Assembly: GCF_014650435.1 (NCBI RefSeq)
Contig: NZ_BMUY01000009.1
Span: 1-64,000 of the forward strand
DNA from: Streptomyces tendae
GTDB taxonomy: Bacteria > Actinomycetota > Actinomycetes > Streptomycetales > Streptomycetaceae
Length of the DNA: 64,000 bases
Reading direction: 5' to 3'
Positions 16,214 to 26,530 of the stretch are shown here, one piece after another; within the stretch, counting starts at the first letter, position 1; each line of letters starts with the position of its first letter. The notes under the pieces were generated by a model. That model was given only the letters and a program-made list of their open reading frames with translations. It did not search any database and was not told the DNA's origin. The translations under genes and the position numbers were made by a program.

Positions 16214-18052
16214 TCAGCCGCCGTACGCGCCGCTCGCCGTCAGCCGGAGGGCCGTGTCGATCAGGGGGACATGGCTGAACGCCTGGGGGAAGTTGCCGAC
16301 CTGGCGCTGCAGGCGCGGGTCCCACTCCTCGGCGAGGAGGCCCAGGTCGTTGCGCAGGGAGAGCAGCTTCTCGAAGAGCTTCCGCGCCTCGTCCACCCGG
16401 CCGATCATCGCCAGGTCGTCCGCCATCCAGAACGAACAGGCCAGGAAGGCGCCCTCGTCGCCCGGCAGACCGTCGACGCCCTCGTCCTTGCCGTCCGTCG
16501 GGTAGCGCAGGATGAAGCCGTCCGAGGTGGACAGCTCCCGCTGGATGGCCTCGATGGTGCCGATGACCCGCTTGTCGTCCGGAGGCAGGAAGCCCATCTG
16601 CGGGATCAGCAGCAGGGAGGCGTCCAGCTCCGGGGAGCCGTAGGACTGCGTGAAGGTGTTGCGTTCCTTGTCGTAGCCCTTCTCGCACACGTCCCGGTGG
16701 ATGTCGTCGCGCAGCTGCTTCCAGCGCTCCAGCGGGCCGTCCGCGTCACCGGACTCGATCAGCTTGATGGTGCGGTCGACGGCGACCCAGGCCATCACCT
16801 TGGAGTGCACGAAGTGGCGGCGCGGGCCGCGCACCTCCCAGATGCCCTCGTCCGGCTCGTTCCAGTGGTCCTCCAGGTAGCGGATCAGCTTGAGCTGGAG
16901 CACCGAGGCGTAGTCGTTGCGGGCCAGGCCCGTCATATGGCCCAGGTGCAGGGCCTCGGTCACCTCGCCGTAGACGTCCAGCTGGAGCTGGTGGGCCGCG
17001 CCGTTGCCGACCCGGACCGGCGTCGAGTTCTCGTAGCCCGGCAGCCAGTCCAGCTCCGCCTCGCCCAGCTCCCGCTCGCCGGCGATGCCGTACATGATCT
17101 GCAGGTTCTCCGGGTCGCCGGCGACCGCGCGCAGCAGCCACTCGCGCCAGGCGCGGGCCTCCTCGCGGTAGCCGGTGCGCAGCAGCGAGGACAGCGTGAT
17201 CGCGGCGTCGCGCAGCCAGGTGTAGCGGTAGTCCCAGTTGCGGACGCCGCCGATGTCCTCCGGCAGGGAGGTGGTGGGCGCGGCGACGATGCCGCCGGTC
17301 GGGGCGTACGTCAGGGCCTTGAGCGTGATCAGGGAGCGGACCACGGCCTCGCGGTAGGGACCGTGGTACGTGCAGTGCTCGACCCAGTCGCGCCAGAAGT
17401 CCTCGGTGGCCACCAGCGACTGCTCGGGCTCGGGCAGCGCCGGCGGCTCCTTGTGCGACGGCTCCCACGAGATCGTGAACGCCACCCGGTCACCCGGCGC
17501 CACGGTGAAGTCCGCGTACGTGGTCAGCGCCTTGCCGTAGGTCTCCGCCTCCGTGTCGAACCACACGGAGTCCGGGCCCGCGACGGCCACCGTGCGGCCC
17601 TCCTGCTTGTGCACCCAGGGGACCACCCGGCCGTAGCTGAACCGCATCCGCAGCTCCGAGCGCATCGGCACCCGGCCGGAGACGCCCTCCACGATCCGGA
17701 TCAGCTGCGGTGCGCCGTCGCGAGGCGGCATGAAATCGATCACCCGGACGGTGCCGCGCGGGGTGTCCCACTCGGACTCCAGGATCAGCGAGTCGCCGCG
17801 GTAGGTCCGCCGGGCGGAGGTGGGCGGTTCGGCACCGGGCGCGTAGGCGGGGCCGAGCCGCCAGAAACCGTGCTCCCCGGTGCCCAGCAGGCCGGCGAAG
17901 ATGGCATGCGAGTCGAAGCGGGGCAGGCACAGCCAGTCGACTGTGCCGTCCCGGCAGACCAGGGCAGCGGTCTGCATGTCTCCGATGAGTGCGTAGTCTT
18001 CGATGCGCCCGGCCACGTGCAACTCCAGTCGAACGGCCACGTCACCCCGCAT
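16214..18052 (-). CDS. GH15 family enzyme (glucoamylase/trehalase-like)
   Basis: 612 residues. The opening RIEDYALIGDMQTAALVCRDGTVDWLCLPRFDS (shown in part in the family as IGDCQTAALV) and the (alpha/alpha)6 barrel segments NWDYRYTWLRDAAI and WEVRGPRRHFVHSKVMAWVA are typical of the bacterial GH15 subfamily that includes mycobacterial trehalase. No signal peptide is visible, so it acts in the cytoplasm on alpha-glucosides such as trehalose or maltodextrin (inference). Start ATG 18052 is not supported by a clear ribosome site; a GTG at 18040 is an alternative. Convergent with the LLM gene. Confidence 0.9.
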   Translation of the reverse strand: MRGDVAVRLELHVAGRIEDYALIGDMQTAALVCRDGTVDWLCLPRFDSHAIFAGLLGTGEHGFWRLGPAYAPGAEPPTSARRTYRGDSLILESEWDTPRGTVRVIDFMPPRDGAPQLIRIVEGVSGRVPMRSELRMRFSYGRVVPWVHKQEGRTVAVAGPDSVWFDTEAETYGKALTTYADFTVAPGDRVAFTISWEPSHKEPPALPEPEQSLVATEDFWRDWVEHCTYHGPYREAVVRSLITLKALTYAPTGGIVAAPTTSLPEDIGGVRNWDYRYTWLRDAAITLSSLLRTGYREEARAWREWLLRAVAGDPENLQIMYGIAGERELGEAELDWLPGYENSTPVRVGNGAAHQLQLDVYGEVTEALHLGHMTGLARNDYASVLQLKLIRYLEDHWNEPDEGIWEVRGPRRHFVHSKVMAWVAVDRTIKLIESGDADGPLERWKQLRDDIHRDVCEKGYDKERNTFTQSYGSPELDASLLLIPQMGFLPPDDKRVIGTIEAIQRELSTSDGFILRYPTDGKDEGVDGLPGDEGAFLACSFWMADDLAMIGRVDEARKLFEKLLSLRNDLGLLAEEWDPRLQRQVGNFPQAFSHVPLIDTALRLTASGAYGG

Positions 18053-18601
18053 GGGGGCGGTCGCTAGTGCGGTCAGCGGTCAAGGGTGGGGTCAGGGGTG
18101 TGTGTCAGGGAATGTGTGTCGAGGATGTCGGTCCTGCGTGCCATGCCTCGTTGAGCCATGAAGCAAAGCAGCCGTCCGGCCGTGCAGCCAAACGTGATGC
18201 CTCGAACGACAATTGTTTCTCAACGAACTGACGAGCTCTCGTTGTTCCGGTACGGACGGGCGAGGGGTGGTGCCGTGTCGCCGGGCGGGCTCGGCAGCGA
18301 ACGTCCGAGCAGGATACGACGCACGTAGATGATCTGTGTGCCGCTCCGGGCAACCCGGGTCCGCCGAACGGGTGACCGGCGTGTGAGGAAACGGTGACCT
18401 TCCCACCTGCGTGTCCGGGCGTGCGCGGAGGGTGGCCGGACGCCATCGCCCCGAGGCGCTGATACGCTGGTAGCCCGTGGACCGGTGGGAGAAAAACCCC
18501 GGAACCGCAGCGACGGCGCCGCCGACGACACCCGGGACGACCGGGGCGGAGGACGAACGCACCGCACCCCAGACCGCGACCACGGGAGCCCCCTCTTGGC
18601 C
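18053..18601. promoter_or_regulatory. Divergent control region between the GH15 gene and pyrG
   Basis: 549 nt. It contains an AT-rich patch at 18200-18240 (CGAACGACAATTGTTTCTCA) with CAACGA/TCGTTG inverted arms about 12 nt apart, unusual for this genome. Near pyrG, TACGCT at 18463-18468 is a reasonable -10 and would start the transcript near the GTG at 18477, giving pyrG a leader of about 120 nt. GGGAG at 18584-18588 is the only ribosome site near the pyrG start. No riboswitch is recognised. Confidence 0.45.
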
Positions 18602-20251
<1,650 letters not shown>

Positions 20252-20269
20252 CACACCAGTTGTACGGTG

Positions 20270-20305
20270 GCCGGGGCGCGCGCACTCAACTGCGCGGGCC
20301 CCGGC
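20270..20305 (+). terminator. Hairpin after pyrG
   Basis: GCCGGGGC at 20270-20277 pairs with GCCCCGGC at 20298-20305, with GC-rich inner pairing and a TTT immediately after. It lies in the 86-nt gap between pyrG and the Nudix gene and probably attenuates read-through. Confidence 0.6.
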
Positions 20306-20337
20306 TTTCGCGTACGTCTGGAAGGGCAGGTCAGGCA

Positions 20338-20973
20338 ATGACGGGCAGCACGATCAAGGACACTCCCGAGGCGTGGGAGGTCCGGGGCAGCCAGACCCCC
20401 TTCCGGGGCAAGAAGACCTCGGTCCGCACGGACGACGTGGTGATGCCCGACGGCTCCGTGGTCTCCCGCGACTACCAGGTCCACCCCGGCTCGGTCGCCG
20501 TCCTCGCCCTGGACGGGGAGGGGCGGGTGCTGGTCATCCGGCAGTACCGGCACCCGGTGCGCGAGAAGCTGTGGGAGATCCCGGCCGGCCTGCTCGACGT
20601 CCCGGGTGAGAACCCGCTGCACGCCGCCCAGCGCGAGCTGTACGAGGAGGCGCACGTCAAGGCCGAGGACTGGCGGGTGCTGACCGACGTCTACACCACC
20701 CCCGGCGGCTGCGACGAGGCCGTACGGATCTTCCTCGCCCGGGACCTGTCCGAGGCCGCCGGTGAGCGCTTCGAGGTCGAGGACGAAGAGGCCGACATGG
20801 AGCTGGCGCGGGTGCCCGTCGCCGACCTGGTCCGAGGGGTGCTCGCGGGCGAGCTGCACAACAACTGCCTGGTCGTGGGCGTGCTCTCGCTGGTCGCCGC
20901 GGAGCGGGGCGACGGGCTCGACGCGCTCCGTCCGGCCCTGGCGCCGTGGCCGGCCCGGCCTTTCGAGGCCTGA
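20338..20973 (+). CDS. Nudix hydrolase, ADP-ribose pyrophosphatase type
   Basis: 211 residues from ATG 20338. The Nudix region reads AGLLDVPGENPLHAAQREL then YEEAHV: the REL-x-EE core is complete, while the last conserved glycine is replaced by histidine and one residue is inserted before the first glutamate, as in many actinobacterial ADPR pyrophosphatases. VIRQYRHPVREKLWEIPAG is the substrate-side strand of this subgroup. It would hydrolyse ADP-ribose to AMP and ribose 5-phosphate. M. tuberculosis likewise has a Nudix gene after pyrG. Confidence 0.9.
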   Translation: MTGSTIKDTPEAWEVRGSQTPFRGKKTSVRTDDVVMPDGSVVSRDYQVHPGSVAVLALDGEGRVLVIRQYRHPVREKLWEIPAGLLDVPGENPLHAAQRELYEEAHVKAEDWRVLTDVYTTPGGCDEAVRIFLARDLSEAAGERFEVEDEEADMELARVPVADLVRGVLAGELHNNCLVVGVLSLVAAERGDGLDALRPALAPWPARPFEA

Positions 20974-21137
20974 GGACGGCCCTCGGGGCCGCATTGGTGT
21001 GACCATCGGCTGATCCGATCGGGGGATGTGCCCGCCGCGCTCCACCGGGAACGTCGCAGAGCGTGAACTAGGCTCTCAAACGCCCGAACCGGGCTTCCGG
21101 CGGGCACCGGCGTGCGGTGGGATCGGGAGTGTGGCCC

Positions 21138-23165
21138 GTGACGGATCAGGCGGTGGACACGGACGAAGTACGGCTGTCCCGGGAGCCCGCTGAGGAGAGC
21201 GGGTTCCTCGGCCGCACCCGGGAACTGAAGGAACTGCGCGCCGACATCGAGCGCGCCGGCCTCGACACCCTCTCCGGCCGCAAGGCCCCCCGCGCGCGCG
21301 TGCTGCTCATCGCGGGCCGTCCCGGCTCGGGCCGCACCGCGCTCGCCGAGGAACTGGTCGCGCGGGTCGCGGACGACTACCCGGACGGCGTGCTGCGGGC
21401 CCGGCTGAGCGAACCGGACGGCACCCGCGTCCCCGTCGAACGCCTCGCCCGGGACCTGCTCGGCGCACTGGACCGCTCCGCCCCGCCCGGCGCCGACGAG
21501 GACGACCTCACCGAGGACCTGCGCACCGCGCTCGCCGACCGCAGGGTCCTGCTCCTGCTCGACGCCGTCGCCGACGCCGAGCAGGTCGACGCGCTGCTGC
21601 CGGACACCCCGGACTGCCTGGCCGTCGCCGTCGCCGAGGGCCCGCTGACCGGGATCGCGGACGTCCGCCCGTGCACCCTGGGGGGCCTGGACACCAAGTC
21701 GGCCGTGGAGCTGCTGTCCCGCCACACCGGCTCGGTCCGCATCACCGTCGACCCCCGGGCCGCCGAACAGCTGGTCGAGCTGTGCCAGGCCCAACCGGCC
21801 GCGCTGACCCTGGCCGGCGGCTGGCTCGCGGCGCGCCCCCAGGCGGCCGTCGCCGACCTCGCCAAGCACGTGCACGCGGAGAGCGACGAGTCGGGCGCGC
21901 TCGGCCGCGTCTTCGGCCTCGTCTACGCCTCCCTGCCCAGCACCGCCGCGCGCATGCTGCGGCTGCTCTCCCTGGCACCGGCGGGCCTGGTCGACCCGCA
22001 CACCGCCTCCGCGCTCGCCGGCTGCTCGGTGAGCGGCGCCCGCACCACCCTGGACGACTTCGTCGCCCACGGCCTGCTGCGCGCCGTCGACTCGCCGCTG
22101 CCCGAGTACGAGGTCCCCGGGTGCCTGCACGGCCGGCTGAGCGCGCTGGCCCGCAAGCACGACCGGCCCGCCGAGCTGCAGCTGGCCCGCGCCCGCATGC
22201 TGGAGCGGACGGTACGCCTGCTGCAGTCCTGCCGGGCGGTCACCGAGACCGACAGCCCGCAGGCCCGCGAGAAACTCCTCGCCACGCCGCGCGACCTGCG
22301 CTTTCCGCACCCCAGGGCTGCCGCCGACTGGCTGCGCGCCCGGCGCCCCGCCCTGCTGGCCGCGGCCCGCCTCGCGGTCGCCGACGGCGAGCTGGACACC
22401 CTCGCCCGCAGACTCATGTCCCAACTGGTGCGGGCCATGGTGGCCCACTTCGGCACCCGGGCCGCGGCCCCCGACCTGTACGGGATCCACCGGCTCGTCC
22501 TCGACGTGGCCGAGCGCCGCGAACTGCCCCGGGAGAAGGCGGCGGCCCTGCTGAACCTGGCCGACCTGGACGCCCGCACCGGCCGCACCGCCGAGGCCCT
22601 GGTGCGCTACCGGGCCGCGCTGGACGCCGGACGCGAGGCGAACGACCCGTACGCGACCGGCCGCGCGATGGAATCCGTCGGCGGTGCCCACCTGGAGCTC
22701 GGCGACTACGACCGCGCCGCCGACTGGTTCGGCCGGGCCCTCGCCCAGCGCCTCGCCCGCGACGAACGTGCCGACGCCGCCCGGGTCTACGGGCGCCTCG
22801 CCACCGCCCACACCTACGCGGGCCGGTACGGCGAGGCGGTGCGGTCCTGGCGCGCGGCCGTCGCCGGGTACCGCAAGGCCGACGACGTGGCCGCGCACGC
22901 GCGGGCGCTGGCCGAGCTGGCCCGGGTCCAGGAGTACGCCGGGCGGCCCGAGGAGTCGCTGCGCACCTGCCAGGAGGCCGTCGACTGGGCCCGCCGGGCC
23001 GAGGACGACCGGCTCCAGGCCGCCCTGCACCTGCGGCTCGCCGACACGCTGGAGCGGCTCGGCGACCCCACCGCGGCGGCCCTGGAGCGGAGCACGGCCG
23101 AACGGATGCTGAGGGAAGATCCCGCAGACGCCTGCGAAATCCGTAGCGCATCGTCTGAAGATTAA
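21138..23165 (+). CDS. STAND-like NTPase with TPR repeats, no effector domain
   Basis: 675 residues from GTG 21138, placed by GGGAG at 21125-21129. Residues ~18-280 form an AAA/STAND NTPase: FLGRTRELKELRADI, Walker A GRPGSGRTALAEEL (near residue 60), and Walker B RRVLLLLDAVAD. A winged-helix-like middle follows, and residues ~460-660 are tetratricopeptide repeats (ALVRYRAALDAGREAND, YDRAADWFGRALAQ). This is the AfsR/SARP architecture without the N-terminal DNA-binding and activation domains, so it may be a sensor or scaffold rather than a direct regulator. It sits between the Nudix gene and ald. Function unknown. Confidence 0.85.
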   Translation: MTDQAVDTDEVRLSREPAEESGFLGRTRELKELRADIERAGLDTLSGRKAPRARVLLIAGRPGSGRTALAEELVARVADDYPDGVLRARLSEPDGTRVPVERLARDLLGALDRSAPPGADEDDLTEDLRTALADRRVLLLLDAVADAEQVDALLPDTPDCLAVAVAEGPLTGIADVRPCTLGGLDTKSAVELLSRHTGSVRITVDPRAAEQLVELCQAQPAALTLAGGWLAARPQAAVADLAKHVHAESDESGALGRVFGLVYASLPSTAARMLRLLSLAPAGLVDPHTASALAGCSVSGARTTLDDFVAHGLLRAVDSPLPEYEVPGCLHGRLSALARKHDRPAELQLARARMLERTVRLLQSCRAVTETDSPQAREKLLATPRDLRFPHPRAAADWLRARRPALLAAARLAVADGELDTLARRLMSQLVRAMVAHFGTRAAAPDLYGIHRLVLDVAERRELPREKAAALLNLADLDARTGRTAEALVRYRAALDAGREANDPYATGRAMESVGGAHLELGDYDRAADWFGRALAQRLARDERADAARVYGRLATAHTYAGRYGEAVRSWRAAVAGYRKADDVAAHARALAELARVQEYAGRPEESLRTCQEAVDWARRAEDDRLQAALHLRLADTLERLGDPTAAALERSTAERMLREDPADACEIRSASSED

Positions 23166-23307
23166 TGCTTTGAAAGGCTAGACAGAGGGAACACCTTCAT
23201 TAAACTGGCTCTGCCGCACATTCTCCTGCGGTCTGACCCGGTGTGCCCGCGCTTGAGCGGGTATGCCTTGTAATAGCCCATCCTCTGAGCCAAGGACCGT
23301 GATCCAC
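23166..23307 (+). promoter_or_regulatory. ald promoter and leader
   Basis: The 142 nt before ald contain an AT-rich stretch (CACCTTCATTAAACTGG, 23192-23208), likely the promoter, and a small leader hairpin (CCCGC 23246-23250 with GCGGG 23257-23261, extendable to about 7 bp). AAGGA at 23292-23296 is the ald ribosome site. The exact -10/-35 cannot be fixed by eye. Confidence 0.4.
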
Positions 23308-24423
<1,116 letters not shown>

Positions 24424-24485
24424 GTCACCAACTCGCCCAAGTCATCAAACGGCAAAGGCGATACGTCAACAGACGTCGTCAACCC

Positions 24486-24532
24486 CACACACCCGGCCGG
24501 ACCTTGCCCGACAAGGTCCGGCCGGGTGTGTG
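24486..24532. terminator. Perfect 21-bp hairpin after ald
   Basis: Positions 24486-24506 are exactly complementary to 24512-24532 with a 5-nt loop. There is no T-tract, which is common for actinobacterial terminators. It insulates ald from the parA operon. Confidence 0.85.
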
Positions 24533-24785
24533 TATGGTCACTTTGCGATTCTCGGTCAACTCGCCTCGAACGTAACGCTTCAACCGATTCGCGCACCGGT
24601 GAAACCTGCTGTGCGACGGCCGTACGCCCTTGACAGAGGGATGTTTCATTGCCGACACATCGGGCCGGGTCCGGCGGATTGTGTTGCTGCGGACGGCCGA
24701 CACGCCATAGAGTCGCCGAACGTCGGCATGGTGCCACGCTGACCTGTCTAGAAGTTCCCTGGTCACCAAGGAGGTAAGACGACTT
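24533..24785 (+). promoter_or_regulatory. parA-scpAB operon promoter region
   Basis: The spacer after the ald terminator holds a promoter candidate TTGCTG (24684-24689), 18 nt, TAGAGT (24708-24713), and a second -35-like TTGACA at 24630-24635. An unusually complete Shine-Dalgarno, AAGGAGG at 24770-24776, stands 9 nt before the parA GTG. No other gene is seen in it. Confidence 0.5.
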
Positions 24786-25958
24786 GTGAATGAGTCGACA
24801 TTTACTCCCGGGGGTGGTCAACCAGGAATGCCGGCACGGACCCACGGTCCCGGGCGTCTCGAGGCGGTCGGCTCCGTAGCTGTACGCACCTCCGCAGCCG
24901 ACCACCACCGTCCGCAGGCAACTCGGACAGCACACATGAGTATGGATGGCCAACACGTGAACGCCATGGCCGGCGACGGAAGTGGCGCGCCCCGCAACCA
25001 CTTCGCCGACTACGACGAACTGCCCGAGGGGCACTTCTACGACCCGGACGCGGAGTACGAGCCGGATCCCGAGTACGCCGCCACGCTCGCGCCCGACGCG
25101 GCCCGACAGCGCCGTGAGCGCATCGGCCCGACCGGACGCCCGCTGCCGTACTTCCCGATTCCGGGACCGCTGACCGAGCACGGCCCCGCGAAGATCATCG
25201 CGATGTGCAACCAGAAGGGCGGCGTGGGCAAGACCACGTCGACCATCAACCTGGGTGCCGCGCTCGCCGAGTACGGGCGCCGGGTGCTGCTCGTCGACTT
25301 CGACCCGCAGGGCGCGCTGTCGGTCGGTCTCGGCGTCAACCCGATGGAGCTCGACCTCACCGTCTACAACCTGCTCATGGAGCGGGGCATGGCGGCCGAC
25401 GAGGTGCTGCTGAAGACCGCGGTCCCCAACATGGACCTGCTGCCCAGCAACATCGACCTGTCGGCGGCCGAGGTGCAGCTGGTGAGCGAGGTCGCGCGCG
25501 AGTCCACCCTCCAGCGGGCGCTGAAGCCGCTGATGGACGACTACGACTACATCGTCATCGACTGCCAGCCCTCGCTCGGCCTGCTCACGGTCAACGCGCT
25601 GACCGCCGCGCACAAGGTGATCGTGCCGCTGGAGTGCGAGTTCTTCGCGCTGCGCGGTGTGGCGCTGCTGACCGAGACGATCGAGAAGGTCCAGGAGCGG
25701 CTCAACCCCGACCTGGAGCTCGACGGCATCCTCGCCACGATGTACGACTCGCGCACGGTGCACAGCCGTGAGGTGCTCGCGCGGGTCGTCGAGGCGTTCG
25801 ACGACCACGTCTACCACACGGTCATCGGGCGCACGGTCCGCTTCCCGGAGACCACGGTCGCCGGCGAGCCGATCACCACGTACGCGTCCAACTCCGTCGG
25901 TGCCGCCGCCTACCGCCAGCTCGCCAGGGAGGTGCTCGCCCGGTGTCACGCCGAGTGA
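24786..25958 (+). CDS. ParA-family (MinD/Soj-like) ATPase
   Basis: 390 residues from GTG 24786. Residues 1-130 are a polar, partly acidic extension (ending in RPLPYFPIPGPL). The ATPase domain then starts KIIAMCNQKGGVGKTTSTINL (deviant Walker A near residue 143) with LLVDFDPQGALSVGLG and DYIVIDCQPSLGLLTVNAL. These are the marks of chromosome/plasmid partition ATPases. It is the first gene of an operon with an RHH-like partner, scpA, scpB and rluB; M. tuberculosis has a ParA-like gene (Rv1708) before scpA too. It is not the classical oriC-linked parA. The next gene begins inside its last codons. Confidence 0.93.
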   Translation: MNESTFTPGGGQPGMPARTHGPGRLEAVGSVAVRTSAADHHRPQATRTAHMSMDGQHVNAMAGDGSGAPRNHFADYDELPEGHFYDPDAEYEPDPEYAATLAPDAARQRRERIGPTGRPLPYFPIPGPLTEHGPAKIIAMCNQKGGVGKTTSTINLGAALAEYGRRVLLVDFDPQGALSVGLGVNPMELDLTVYNLLMERGMAADEVLLKTAVPNMDLLPSNIDLSAAEVQLVSEVARESTLQRALKPLMDDYDYIVIDCQPSLGLLTVNALTAAHKVIVPLECEFFALRGVALLTETIEKVQERLNPDLELDGILATMYDSRTVHSREVLARVVEAFDDHVYHTVIGRTVRFPETTVAGEPITTYASNSVGAAAYRQLAREVLARCHAE

Positions 25959-26512
25959 GTCTGCCGGGGGCCGACGAACTCTTCCGTACGACAGGGGGAA
26001 TGGCGCTCCAGGCGTCCACCCCGCGGCGACCGGCGGGCGGCGAGGCCCGGGTGCCGGCCCCGGCGGGGGAGAGCGACCAGGCCGCCGCCGAGGACGCACC
26101 GCAGTCGGTGCCCGCGCAGGGCGGGGACGGCGAGGGCGCGGAGCACGCCGCGGCGGACGCGGAGCCCGGCGCCGCCGGTGAGTCGCACACCCGGGGCACG
26201 GAGCGCTCGGCACGGGCCTCGGGGCCCGGTACGGGCGCGCAGGAAGGTTCTGCCGCCGACCGGCCCCGCAAGCGCGGCAGAGCCGCCGCACGGCGCCCCA
26301 GCGGGCGTGAGCGCCACGACGAGAAGATCACCGTGTACGTCTCCGCCGAGGAGTTGATGGACCTGGAGCACGCCCGCCTGGTGCTCCGGGGCGAGCACGG
26401 CCTGGCCGTCGACCGCGGCCGCATCGTCCGCGAGGCGGTCGCCGTGGTCCTGGCCGACCTGGAGACCCGCGGGGACGCCAGCATCCTCGTACGACGGCTG
26501 CGCGGGCGGTAG
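25943..26512 (+). CDS. Basic/disordered protein with ribbon-helix-helix-like C-terminus, ParA partner candidate
   Basis: 189 residues from GTG 25943 (AGGGAGG at 25926-25932, 10-nt spacing), overlapping parA by 16 bp; GTG 25955 is an alternative. A short hydrophobic motif (LPGADELFRTTGGMALQAS, residues ~7-25) is followed by ~85 disordered residues, a basic RPRKRGRAAARRPSGRERH segment, and a C-terminal domain KITVYVSAEELMDLEHARL with LAVDRGRIVREAVAVVL. That strand-helix-helix pattern looks like an RHH (CopG/ParG/Arc-type) DNA-binding fold. I infer a DNA-binding adaptor for the preceding ATPase; no published function is known to me. Confidence 0.8.
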   Translation: MSRRVSLPGADELFRTTGGMALQASTPRRPAGGEARVPAPAGESDQAAAEDAPQSVPAQGGDGEGAEHAAADAEPGAAGESHTRGTERSARASGPGTGAQEGSAADRPRKRGRAAARRPSGRERHDEKITVYVSAEELMDLEHARLVLRGEHGLAVDRGRIVREAVAVVLADLETRGDASILVRRLRGR

Positions 26513-26530
26513 CGGTAGCCTGCGGGGGCC

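Noticed and set aside
18073..18159. 28-codon ORF on the minus strand just upstream of the GH15 gene (MAQRGMARRTDILDTHSLTH...)
   Set aside because: No ribosome site and only about 70% GC in third positions, well below genes here.
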